Assembly: GCF_048595755.1 (NCBI RefSeq)
Contig: NZ_CP184360.1
Span: forward strand, 372,001 to 436,000
Origin: Luteococcus sp048595755
GTDB lineage: Bacteria > Actinomycetota > Actinomycetes > Propionibacteriales > Propionibacteriaceae
Direction: 5' to 3'
Length of the DNA: 64,000 nt
In this document: positions 16,767-24,765 of the stretch, in pieces
Position numbering within the stretch: the stretch's first letter is position 1
Layout: each line of letters starts with the position of its first letter
Notes under the pieces: generated by a model
Seen by the model: the letters and a program-made list of their open reading frames with translations, nothing else
Databases searched by the model: none
What the model was told of the DNA's origin: nothing
Program-made: the position numbers and the translations under genes

Positions 16767-17351
16767 TTAGATGAGGCCGAGCAGGCCAGCGGGCAGGGGA
16801 ACCTCGAGCAAGATCCCAAAAACGAGGAATCCGAACGCAAGAGCGAGGGCACCGCCAAGCAAGGCCTGCCACCACTTCTTCTTCTCGATGAACCAAAGCA
16901 AGACAATCACCATGAGCGTCAGCGAGAGCAGCAGTCCTATGAGGTTGACAAGCAACACCATGGTGGCAAGGATCGCGAAGACGAGCACGACGGCTCGGTT
17001 ACGCTGCTTCTCCGTGCGGCCCATGGCGTCGAGTTCCTCGGCAGGCGCTGCCCCAGCGGCAGTGGCGGAATCAGCCACAGCCTCGAGTGTGGCGCCCTCG
17101 CCCCTTTCGTCTGCGTGTTGCTTGGCCTCAAGCATCGCGACCATGACGTCCCACGCGCTGGCCAACAGGATGAGGCCGCCAGCGACGACGGGAACAAAGC
17201 CGGGGCCGACCAGGCCCTCTGGCGTCTTGGGACCGTACTGCAGGCCACCAATCAAGGAGACCAATCCGACGACGATCAGCGCTGCACGCATGAGCCACGG
17301 CCCCAGTCTCGCCAGGAGGCCCTGCTGCGGGGCCACGTGCAAGGAGCTCAT
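16767..17351 (-). CDS. tctB: TTT-family small membrane subunit TctB
   Basis: 194 aa with four predicted TM helices (about residues 20-40, 58-78, 125-150, 155-185) and a charged central loop of about 45 residues (KQHADERGEGATLEAVADS). This is the TctB layout: a poorly conserved small subunit between binding protein and transporter. ATG at 17351 has GAGGT 7 nt upstream. It starts 52 nt after the pdxA-like stop and ends 9 nt before tctA. Confidence 0.88.
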   Translation of the reverse strand: MSSLHVAPQQGLLARLGPWLMRAALIVVGLVSLIGGLQYGPKTPEGLVGPGFVPVVAGGLILLASAWDVMVAMLEAKQHADERGEGATLEAVADSATAAGAAPAEELDAMGRTEKQRNRAVVLVFAILATMVLLVNLIGLLLSLTLMVIVLLWFIEKKKWWQALLGGALALAFGFLVFGILLEVPLPAGLLGLI

Positions 17352-17403
17352 GCTGGCACCTCGATGACGAGACGGTAGAGGTCGATGGCATTGTTTGCCG
17401 AGG

Positions 17404-18405
17404 TCATGCGCGTGCGTCCGCTCGGGCAATGTTCTGACGTGCCAGGCCCAAGCAGACGTCGAAGGCGCGCTGGGTCGGACCCAAGGATGCCTTTCCTGTG
17501 CCAACGAGGTCGTAGGCCGTTCCGTGGGCGGGGGTACAGATCGGGACTGGCAACCCGCCCTGGACGGTGACGCCCTGGTCGAAACCCAGCAACTTGATGG
17601 CGATCTGGCCCTGGTCGTGGTACATCGTCACGACCCCGTCTGCGCCACCGTCGCGGGCCCGCAGGAACAGGGTGTCGGACGGGTAGGGACCTTCGACGTT
17701 CAGGCCTTCTCCCTGCACCTGCTTCACAGCAGGAGCAATCTCATCGATCTCCTCGCGACCGAACTGACCATTCTCTCCGCCGTGGGGATTGAGGGCACAG
17801 ACGAGGATTCGGGGGTTCTCCTTGCCGTCGGCCATGAGGACATCGTGGAGGAGGTGGATGGCGTCGATGCAGCGCTCTGTCTTGATCAGCGGCGCGACGT
17901 CGGCGATTCCAATGTGGCTCGTCACACGGGCCGTTGTGAGATTGGGAAGAAGGTTGAGCTCGCTCGTGAAGCCCTCGTAGCCAAGGGTTTTGGCGAACCA
18001 ACGCAGCTCGTCCTCCTCGTGCATTCCTGCATCATGCAACGCGGATTTGTTGAGTGGTGTGAACATGATGGCGTCCACCTCGCCCCGCTGGAACATCGCG
18101 AGTGCCGCCAGAAGGTCTACCTTGACGCGCAACCCTCCCTCGATGCTGGGCTTGCCGCGCTCCACAGCAACGTCGGCACGCTCACTCCCGACGCACACCA
18201 CGCGTCCGGCGCCGGGCTGGTCGGCGATGGGGACGCTGACGCCGGCCTCGACGGCGGCAGCTTCTACTTCGGTCCGACTCGCGAGGACGTGGAGCTCGGC
18301 AGAGGCGAGATTTGCCGGAACAGCAAGCACGCGGGTTGCGAGTTCGGGACCGACCCCGGACGGGTCTCCCATGACGAGTGCAATGCGTGGCAGACGCGGG
18401 ATCAT
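17404..18405 (-). CDS. PdxA-family dehydrogenase (PdxA2-like)
   Basis: 333 aa member of the 4-hydroxythreonine-4-phosphate dehydrogenase family (NAD-dependent oxidation and decarboxylation of a 4-phospho-hydroxyacid). The fold signatures are present: VMGDPSGVGPELA at the N-terminus, FTPLNKSAL, CALNPHGGENGQFG, YHDQGQIAIK (metal/substrate His) and the C-terminal PAHGTAYDLVGTG. Location in a transporter-regulator cluster favours a catabolic PdxA2-type role (D-threonate/D-erythronate phosphates in characterised cases) over vitamin B6 synthesis, but the DUF1537 kinase usually paired with PdxA2 is not in the window. ATG at 18405 has GGAGG 6 nt upstream. Confidence 0.85.
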   Translation of the reverse strand: MIPRLPRIALVMGDPSGVGPELATRVLAVPANLASAELHVLASRTEVEAAAVEAGVSVPIADQPGAGRVVCVGSERADVAVERGKPSIEGGLRVKVDLLAALAMFQRGEVDAIMFTPLNKSALHDAGMHEEDELRWFAKTLGYEGFTSELNLLPNLTTARVTSHIGIADVAPLIKTERCIDAIHLLHDVLMADGKENPRILVCALNPHGGENGQFGREEIDEIAPAVKQVQGEGLNVEGPYPSDTLFLRARDGGADGVVTMYHDQGQIAIKLLGFDQGVTVQGGLPVPICTPAHGTAYDLVGTGKASLGPTQRAFDVCLGLARQNIARADARA

Positions 18406-18740
18406 ATCGAACCTCCGTTGGTTGATAGCGACACCGTGAGCAACGGCGCTCATCTACATATTATATATCCTACCGGGTTTTGCAAGAGGTCTCGACGATG
18501 CATCCCGGTCTGATGAAACGGGACACCCACATCACCCAAGATGTCCGGACACAGGATTCTCCACCCTCCGGCTGGGCATCTTCGGCAGTCCGACGATCAT
18601 CGCTTGCCGCGGCGCCCCTGCCCCAGGTGTGGGCATCGCCACCCCCCTGCTCATGACATCGAAGCGAGTCAGAGCATCACGCGGAGCCGATGTTGCAGGT
18701 AGTGAGAGGAGGAATTGCGAGGTCGACTCGTGGTGTTGGC
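18406..18740. other. Gene-free gap, pdxA promoter region
   Basis: 335 bases without a gene. It contains the AT-rich palindrome at 18458-18466 upstream of pdxA and a perfect 10-bp palindrome TGTCCGGACA at 18542-18551. No transposase fragment is convincing. The gntR 3' end borders it. Confidence 0.5.
18458..18466. promoter_or_regulatory. Candidate GntR operator upstream of pdxA
   Basis: ATATTATAT, a near-perfect palindrome (ATAT-T-ATAT), lies 52 nt upstream of the pdxA start in otherwise GC-rich DNA. The identical 9-mer lies upstream of the gntR gene. Confidence 0.5.
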
Positions 18741-19439
18741 CTAGCTGGCGGGACGGCCCTGACGCTCCAATTGGACACGGCCGCGCAGATTGGACAGGTG
18801 CATCGTCATCGCCAGTTCTGCAGCCCGGGGATTGGCTGCGGCCACCGCATCGAGGATGGCCCTGTGCTCCACGAGCGTCTCTTGGCGGTCGGTGACCACA
18901 TGCTCATCGAAGGAACGATAGCGCTGGACATGGCTACCCAGGGATTCGAGCGCCGTACTGAGGAACCGATTGCTGGCCGCCTCGGCGATGAGCCCGTGGA
19001 AGCGACGATCCGCCTCAAGAAAACCCGCGAAGGCTTCCAGGCTACCGTCTTGACTCAGGCTTCGCTGCGCCTCCAAGGCCTCCTCCATCCCTTCCAACAT
19101 GGCAGAAGAAACATGCTGGCAGGCCAATTGGGCCAAGCGCGCCTCAAGGGTGATGCGAGCCTCGAAGAGATCGTCGAGATCGTGGGGATCCAGCCGTGGA
19201 GCTACCCGGAAGCCCTTGTTGGTCTCCCTTGTCACAATGCCACTCGCCTCCATCCGCACGAGCGCTTCCCGCACGGGAGTGGCCGAGACACCGAGCCGAG
19301 TGGAGAGTGCGTCTATGCGCAGAGGTTGGTCAGGCGCCAAGATTCCGGCGACGATGAGTTCCGACAAAGCCGCTTGGACGCGGGCGGACAGGCCGATCCG
19401 GTTCTCACGACTGAACGGGCCCCCCATAGTGGCGTCCAT
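18741..19439 (-). CDS. GntR-family regulator with FCD domain
   Basis: 232 aa transcription factor of the FadR subfamily. The N-terminal winged helix (about residues 15-80) includes LSTRLGVSATPVREALVRM. The C-terminal all-helical FCD ligand domain has the conserved metal-site pattern (FEARITLEARLAQLA, EADRRFHGLI, VEHRAILDAV). Such regulators usually repress a neighbouring catabolic operon and are released by a small acid. It lies upstream of, and codirectional with, pdxA-tctBAC. A palindrome identical to one before pdxA lies 30 nt upstream of its own ATG, implying autoregulation. Confidence 0.9.
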   Translation of the reverse strand: MDATMGGPFSRENRIGLSARVQAALSELIVAGILAPDQPLRIDALSTRLGVSATPVREALVRMEASGIVTRETNKGFRVAPRLDPHDLDDLFEARITLEARLAQLACQHVSSAMLEGMEEALEAQRSLSQDGSLEAFAGFLEADRRFHGLIAEAASNRFLSTALESLGSHVQRYRSFDEHVVTDRQETLVEHRAILDAVAAANPRAAELAMTMHLSNLRGRVQLERQGRPAS

Positions 19440-19791
19440 GAACCCTCCTCGGGTTTTCTCTCTAGAAAATATTATATTCTCGGAATCTGGGCGGCAAATA
19501 CAGTACCGAATCCTAGATGCACTTGATCGTCAAGCATGGCAACTAGCCCGCGCGATACACCTAACGCAGGCTGCCCGAAAGAACGGAGGGAAGGTCGCTA
19601 CCCACCAGCCTGCGCTGTGTGGCATGGATTGGCTTTGGTCGTTGGGCGGGTACCTCAGCTGCAGCGCGATCCGCAGCACGCGCTGGTGCAGCTCCTGGCG
19701 AACTATCCGATCCTCAAGCCCCCTTGACACTCCGAGGACTTAGCACCACGGCCTCCCGGTTCGAGCGCCACCTCTTGCTGTGCCACCATCT
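19440..19791. other. Gene-free gap, gntR promoter and island border
   Basis: 352 bases. The first 60 hold an AT-rich tract with the gntR operator candidate. The remainder (19530-19790) has short open frames on both strands but none with recognisable similarity or a ribosome-binding site; it may be remnant DNA at the border of the island beside mazG. Confidence 0.5.
19469..19477. promoter_or_regulatory. Candidate GntR operator upstream of gntR
   Basis: ATATTATAT at the centre of the longer imperfect palindrome AGAAAATATTATATTCT (19465-19481, 7 of 8 arm pairs match), 30-42 nt before the gntR ATG. Same core as at 18458. Confidence 0.55.
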
Positions 19792-20451
19792 TCAGCCCGT
19801 CGCCTCGGCCTCGATGACGCGTCGCTCGAAGGCGCGCAGGGCGTCACGGGTGGCCTGGTCGGCATCGACCCCACTGGCCTGGGCACGTTGCACCAGCGAC
19901 AGGATCTGCTGGCCCACCTCGTCCGCGCCGATCGGCTCGTCGTCCATGGCGACCCCGACGTGGTGGTTGCGCGAGCGCGAGGTCACCTTGGTGGCGCGTG
20001 CCAGCACCGACAGGTGCTCGGCGATCCCCTCCAGCGCGGAGGTTCGGCCCTTCTCGGCCCGCTTGCGGGCTTCCCAGGAGGCGTCGATGTCGTCGGGCGG
20101 CTGGCTGCCCTGGTCGAAGACATAGGGGTGGCGGCGCACCAGCTTGTCGCTGATCCCGGCGGCCACGTCCTCGATCGTGAAGCGGCCCTCACCAGCGGCG
20201 ATCTCGCTGTGGAAGACGACCTGCAGCAACAGGTCGCCGAGTTCCTCGCGCAGGTCGGTGTCGTCGCCGGCCTCGATCGCGTCCAGCACCTCGCCGGTCT
20301 CCTCCACCAGATAGGTGGCCAGGCTGCGATGGGTCTGTTCGGCGTCCCAGGGGCATCCGCTGCGCAGCTGGTGCATGATGCGCACCAGACGTGCCAGCTG
20401 GGAGTCCTCACCGAGCTCGGGCTGCCCGGGGGCGGGCGGCTGCGCGGTCAT
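19792..20451 (-). CDS. mazG: Nucleoside triphosphate pyrophosphohydrolase MazG
   Basis: 219 aa. Contains a MazG domain at about residues 15-125 with the metal-binding EExxE/ExxD pattern: YLVEETGEVLDAIE and LREELGDLLLQVVFHSEIA. Members hydrolyse NTPs to NMP and PPi for nucleotide-pool cleansing. The C-terminal region is a shorter, degenerate module with an acidic helix. ATG at 20451 begins 5 nt after the stop of the upstream lipoprotein gene, so it is co-transcribed. In other actinobacteria eno follows closely; here the TTT island intervenes. Confidence 0.92.
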   Translation of the reverse strand: MTAQPPAPGQPELGEDSQLARLVRIMHQLRSGCPWDAEQTHRSLATYLVEETGEVLDAIEAGDDTDLREELGDLLLQVVFHSEIAAGEGRFTIEDVAAGISDKLVRRHPYVFDQGSQPPDDIDASWEARKRAEKGRTSALEGIAEHLSVLARATKVTSRSRNHHVGVAMDDEPIGADEVGQQILSLVQRAQASGVDADQATRDALRAFERRVIEAEATG

Positions 20452-20456
20452 CCGGG

Positions 20457-20978
20457 TCAACGGCCGAGGATCTCGCCGCTGCTGATGTCCTCCATCGACA
20501 GCGAACCCGAGGTGCCGCTGAAGGTGCCGCGGGCCTCGTCCCAACCGCCGAAGCGGGGGTTCACCTCGACGTCGAGCGACTTGATGGCGCTGCGCACCTT
20601 GTCCTGGCCGAGTTCCTGGTTGATCACCGCATAGTCGGCGAAGCCGTTGACGGCGACGGCGCAGTCCTCGTCGGCCAGCAGCTCCTCGCCCTGCAGCTGC
20701 TTGAGGGCCTGGCTGCGCTTGGCCGGGTCCACCGCGGTGGAGGTCTTCTCGGCCACGGCCTCGGCCAGCTGGCCGGAGAGCATCATCCGGGCCACCTCAC
20801 CGGTCAGGGCCTGCGAGTCCTGCTGCACCAGCCCGGCACAGCCGGCGGCGGCGTCCTCCACCTGGGCCATCGACACCCGCTGGCCGGCCACCTCGAAGGC
20901 GGTGCCACCGGTGGGGGTGGAACAACCGGCAAACAGTGCCAGAGCGGCCATGGGAACAACGAGGCGTGCCAACTTCAT
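20457..20978 (-). CDS. Lipoprotein, SurA-N-like
   Basis: 173 aa predicted lipoprotein. The signal peptide ends LFAGC (Cys near residue 18), followed by a helical domain (residues 30-150) resembling the N-terminal chaperone region of SurA/PrsA-type foldases (FEVAGQRVSMAQVED) without a PPIase domain. The ATG at 20978 is preferred over the TTG at 20981 because GGAAG lies 6 nt upstream. It is placed between mfd and mazG on the same strand. The function is not established; a role in envelope protein folding is only a guess from the fold. Confidence 0.7.
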   Translation of the reverse strand: MKLARLVVPMAALALFAGCSTPTGGTAFEVAGQRVSMAQVEDAAAGCAGLVQQDSQALTGEVARMMLSGQLAEAVAEKTSTAVDPAKRSQALKQLQGEELLADEDCAVAVNGFADYAVINQELGQDKVRSAIKSLDVEVNPRFGGWDEARGTFSGTSGSLSMEDISSGEILGR

Positions 20979-21072
20979 CAAGGTCTTCCTTCCCGACGAC
21001 GCCCTGGCCAGAGGGGCTGGGCTGACCCAGCGATTCTAACCACACCCGATGACCGCCGATCGCAGGGCTCGT

Positions 21073-24000
21073 TCATCCCTGCGGGGCGGACCCACGCTGC
21101 TCGAGCTCGAGCTCGGGCAGCGGAGTGGCGCCGAAGATGTCCACCACCACGCGGGTGGCCCACTCCAACAGTCCCCGGCCCACGACGGGCTTGCCGGTGA
21201 CCGGCGCGGTGGTGGGGCGCGGCACCAGCAGGAAGCCGGCCTGCCGCTTGATGACGCTGCCGGGATAGAGGCGCTCCAGGCGCAGCTGCCTGGACTCGGG
21301 CAGTTCACCCACCGGGCTGAAGCGGATGTTGTTGCCCTGCCCCACCACCTCGGTGATGCCCACGCTGCGGCACAGCAAACGGAAACGTGCCACCTCCAGC
21401 AGGACCTCGGTGGGCCCGGGCAGTTCGCCGTAGCGGTCGGTCAGCTCCGCCCGCACCTCGACGATGTCGTCCACGGTGCGCACCTCGGCCAACCGCTTGT
21501 ACATCTCCAGGCGCAGGCGCTCCGACTCGACGTAGTCATTCGGCAGGTTCGCGTCCACCGGCAGCTCGATGCGCATCTCCGGCTCCGGTTCGGCCTCCCC
21601 GTCACCGCGGAAGTCGGCGACGGCCTCCCCCACCAGGCGGATGTACAGGTCGAAACCGACGTCGGCGATGTGGCCCGACTGCTCGCCACCCAGCAGGTTG
21701 CCGGCACCACGGATCTCCAGGTCCTTCATCGCGATCTGCATGCCCGCACCCAGGTCGGTGTGCGCCGCCATCGTCGCCAACCGGTCATGGGCGGTCTCGG
21801 TGAGTGGCTTCTCCGGCGGGTACAGGAAGTAGGCATAGCCGCGTTCCCGGCCACGGCCCACACGTCCACGCAGCTGGTGCAGCTGGCTCAGGCCCATCAG
21901 GTCGGCGCGTTCGATCAGCAGGGTGTTGGCGGTGGCGATGTCGATGCCCGCCTCGACGATTGTGGTGGAGACCAGCACGTCGGCCTGGCGATCGAGGAAT
22001 TGTTGCATCACGTCCTCGAGCTGGTGCTCGTTCATCTGGCCGTGGGCGGTCACGATGCGGGCCTCCGGCACCAGTTCGCGCAAGCGCGCAGCGGTCTTCT
22101 CGATCGACTGCACCCGGTTGTGCACGTAGAAGACCTGCCCCTCACGGGCCAGCTCGCGTCGCACCGCGGCCACCACCTGGGCCTCGTCATAGGGGCCGGC
22201 GAAGGTCAACACCGGGTGGCGCTCCTCCGGTGGGGTGGCGATCACGCTCATCTCGCGGATGCCGGTGATGGCCATCTCCAGGGTGCGCGGGATGGGCGTG
22301 GCGCTCATCGCCAGCACGTCGACGTTGAGGCGCAGCTTCTTCAACGCCTCCTTGTGCTCCACGCCGAAGCGCTGCTCCTCGTCGATGATCACCAGGCCCA
22401 GGTCCTTGAACTGCACCTCGCCGCTGAACAGCCGGTGGGTTCCCACCACCACGTCCACCTTGCCGGAGGCGATGCCGTCCTTGACCGCCTTCGACTCCGC
22501 CTCGGTCTGGAAACGCGACAGCTGCGCCACGTGCACCGGGAAGCCGGCGTAGCGCTCGGCGAAGGTGGCGTGGTGCTGGGTCACCAGCAGCGTGGTCGGC
22601 ACCAGGATTGCCACCTGCTTGCCGTCCTGCACGGCCTTGAAGGCGGCACGCACGGCGATTTCGGTCTTGCCGTAACCCACGTCGCCACAGATCAGGCGAT
22701 CCATCGGGACCACCTGCTCCATGTCCTGCTTGACCTCCTGAATGCAGGCCAGCTGGTCGGGGGTCTCGACGTAGTTGAAGGCATCCTCCAGCTCGCGCTG
22801 CCACGCGGTGTCCGGCCCGAAGGCATGACCCCGGGTGGCCTGCCGTGCGGCGTAGAGCTTGATCAATTCGGCGGCGATCTGCCTGACCGCCTTGCGGGCG
22901 CGGGACTTGCGCTTGTTCCAGTCGGCGCCGCCCATCTTGTCGAGCGTGGGAGACTCGCCACCCACGTAACGGGTCACCAGGTCGAGCTGGTCCATCGGGA
23001 CGAAGAGCCGGTCGCCGGGCTGGCCGCGCTTGCTGGGGGCGTACTCGATCACCAGGTACTCGCGGGTGGAGCCGCCCACCGTGCGCTGCACCATCTCCAC
23101 ATAGCGCCCCACGCCGTGCTGCTCGTGCACCACCGGATCGCCCGCCTTCAGCTCCAGCGGGCTGATCTGGTTCTTGCGGCGGCTGGGCATCTTGCGTTCG
23201 GACTTGTCGGCGGCCTTGTTGCCGGCCAGGTCTGCCGTGGTGAACAGGCTGAAGGCCTTGCTGGGAACCCGGAACCCGTGCCGCTGGGTGGTGGGGACGA
23301 TGGTGACGGTGCCCGGCTGCGGAGCCTCCACCAGCGCGTCGGCGACGTGGGACCCGATCTCGTGGTCGGTGAGCACCTCGTGCATGCGGCTCGCCAGCCC
23401 CTTGCCCTCGACGCTGAGCACCACCGCGTCGCCGGCCGTGACGGCCTGGCCGATCTCCGCGACGGCCCCCTCCGTGTCACCCTTCCAGCGCTCGGCCGCC
23501 TTCCAGCCCAGGGCATGCGAGTCCACACCGGTCACCGTCAGGTGGCCCAGCTCCCCCTCGGTCTCCTGGCCGGGTTCGTCGGGCATCGCCTGGAAGCTCG
23601 ACAGGCTCCACCACGCCTGGCCGCGGCCCAAGGCATGGGCCCGCACGTCGGCCAGGTTCCAGTAGGCCGACGCACCCAGGTCGATCGGGGCCTTGCCACC
23701 GGCGGCGGCCGCCGCCCACGAGGCGTGCAGGAATTCCTGGCTGGTCTGCACCAGGTCCTGGGCGCGGGTGCGCACCAGTTCCGGATCGCTGACCAACACC
23801 ACGGCGTCGGCGGGCAGCACGTCCACCAGCAGTTCCAGGCCGTCGACCAGGGCCGGGGTGAGCGCCTCCATGCCCTCCACCGCGTGACCGTCGGCGAGCT
23901 TGTCGAGCATCTCCGCCAGCTCCGGGTGCGCTAGCAGCAGCTCGCGGGCACGGGCCCGCACCGAGTCGTCCAGCAAGAGCTCGCGGCACGGCGAGGCCAC

Positions 24001-24675
24001 CACCTGCGTGATGGTGCTGGGCATGGAGCGCTGGTCGGCGACCGTGAAATGGCGGATCTCGTCAACCTCGTCGCCGAAGAAGTCGATGCGCACCGGGTGT
24101 TCCTCGGTGGGTGGGAAGACGTCGACGATGCCGCCGCGCACGGCGAACTCACCGCGTCGCTCCACCAGGTCCACCCGGTTGTAGGCGGCACCCACCAGCG
24201 CCTGCGAGAGCGCACCGATGTCGTATTCCTGGCCGGTCACGATGTGCACCGGGGTCAGCTCCGCAAGCCCCTTCACCTGCGGCTGCAGCACCGAACGCAC
24301 CGGCGCCACGACGATGGAGGGCGCCGGCAGCGGGTCCTTGCCCGCCAAGCGGCGCAGCACCGAGAGCCGCCGGCCCACCGTGTCACTACGCGGGCTCAAC
24401 CGCTCGTGCGGGAGCGTCTCCCAGGCGGGGTAGTAGGCCACCTCCTGCTCACCGGCCCAGCTGGACAGCTCCGCGACCAGCTGTTCGGCCTCGCGGTAGG
24501 TGCTGGTGACCAGCAGCACCATGCGCCCCACCCGACGCGCCACGGTGGCGGCCAAGGCGGCGCGCGCCTCGGCCGGGGCAGTGATGTCCAGGGTGGGGGT
24601 GGCCGAGGCCCGCCCGATCACCCCGGAGAGCACCGGATCGTCGGCCAGCAGATCAGTCACACCAGTCAGAGTCAC
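21073..24675 (-). CDS. mfd: Transcription-repair coupling factor Mfd
   Basis: 1200 aa SF2 DNA translocase that removes stalled RNA polymerase and recruits UvrA. Domains in order: UvrB-like N-terminal module (residues 1-350), RNA-polymerase interaction domain (about 480-560, DPVVHEQHGVGRYVEMVQR), helicase motor with Walker A GDVGYGKTEIA near 655 and DEExQ box DEEQRFG, motif VI GRVGRGRERGYAYF, and the C-terminal TRCF domain. Length is normal. The start is GTG at 24675, with TAGATT 6 nt before it, predicting a leaderless mRNA. It is divergent from the zwf-like gene with 90 nt between starts. Confidence 0.98.
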   Translation of the reverse strand: MTLTGVTDLLADDPVLSGVIGRASATPTLDITAPAEARAALAATVARRVGRMVLLVTSTYREAEQLVAELSSWAGEQEVAYYPAWETLPHERLSPRSDTVGRRLSVLRRLAGKDPLPAPSIVVAPVRSVLQPQVKGLAELTPVHIVTGQEYDIGALSQALVGAAYNRVDLVERRGEFAVRGGIVDVFPPTEEHPVRIDFFGDEVDEIRHFTVADQRSMPSTITQVVASPCRELLLDDSVRARARELLLAHPELAEMLDKLADGHAVEGMEALTPALVDGLELLVDVLPADAVVLVSDPELVRTRAQDLVQTSQEFLHASWAAAAAGGKAPIDLGASAYWNLADVRAHALGRGQAWWSLSSFQAMPDEPGQETEGELGHLTVTGVDSHALGWKAAERWKGDTEGAVAEIGQAVTAGDAVVLSVEGKGLASRMHEVLTDHEIGSHVADALVEAPQPGTVTIVPTTQRHGFRVPSKAFSLFTTADLAGNKAADKSERKMPSRRKNQISPLELKAGDPVVHEQHGVGRYVEMVQRTVGGSTREYLVIEYAPSKRGQPGDRLFVPMDQLDLVTRYVGGESPTLDKMGGADWNKRKSRARKAVRQIAAELIKLYAARQATRGHAFGPDTAWQRELEDAFNYVETPDQLACIQEVKQDMEQVVPMDRLICGDVGYGKTEIAVRAAFKAVQDGKQVAILVPTTLLVTQHHATFAERYAGFPVHVAQLSRFQTEAESKAVKDGIASGKVDVVVGTHRLFSGEVQFKDLGLVIIDEEQRFGVEHKEALKKLRLNVDVLAMSATPIPRTLEMAITGIREMSVIATPPEERHPVLTFAGPYDEAQVVAAVRRELAREGQVFYVHNRVQSIEKTAARLRELVPEARIVTAHGQMNEHQLEDVMQQFLDRQADVLVSTTIVEAGIDIATANTLLIERADLMGLSQLHQLRGRVGRGRERGYAYFLYPPEKPLTETAHDRLATMAAHTDLGAGMQIAMKDLEIRGAGNLLGGEQSGHIADVGFDLYIRLVGEAVADFRGDGEAEPEPEMRIELPVDANLPNDYVESERLRLEMYKRLAEVRTVDDIVEVRAELTDRYGELPGPTEVLLEVARFRLLCRSVGITEVVGQGNNIRFSPVGELPESRQLRLERLYPGSVIKRQAGFLLVPRPTTAPVTGKPVVGRGLLEWATRVVVDIFGATPLPELELEQRGSAPQG

Positions 24676-24681
24676 CCGACA

Positions 24682-24687
24682 AATCTA
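24682..24687 (-). promoter_or_regulatory. -10 hexamer TAGATT for mfd, leaderless
   Basis: TAGATT on the minus strand, then TGTCGG, then the GTG start. No Shine-Dalgarno sequence. Confidence 0.6.
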
Positions 24688-24752
24688 CCCGGCCGGGACA
24701 ATGCCCAGCCTGCGCCGCAGGCGTGCTGGGGCCGGCGTTCGCCCACGGTCGC

Positions 24753-24758
24753 TAGAGT
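24753..24758 (+). promoter_or_regulatory. -10 hexamer TAGAGT for zwf-like gene, leaderless
   Basis: TAGAGT lies 7 nt before the GTG at 24766, forming a back-to-back promoter pair with mfd. Confidence 0.55.
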
Positions 24759-24765
24759 CGCTGGT

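Noticed and set aside
18480..18560. Insertion-sequence remnant upstream of pdxA
   Set aside because: There are short palindromes and a motif resembling transposon-end DNA (GATGAAACGGGACACCCACA), but no terminal inverted repeat pair or transposase fragment.
19530..19740. Short open frames on both strands beside mazG
   Set aside because: No ribosome-binding site, no recognisable similarity, and the frames change character along their length; treated as non-coding or remnant DNA.
23590..23612. Possible fifth copy of the dispersed repeat (CTCGACAGGCTC) within mfd
   Set aside because: Only 12 bases match, there is no partner arm, and it encodes ordinary Mfd sequence (LSSFQ) with no visible insertion.
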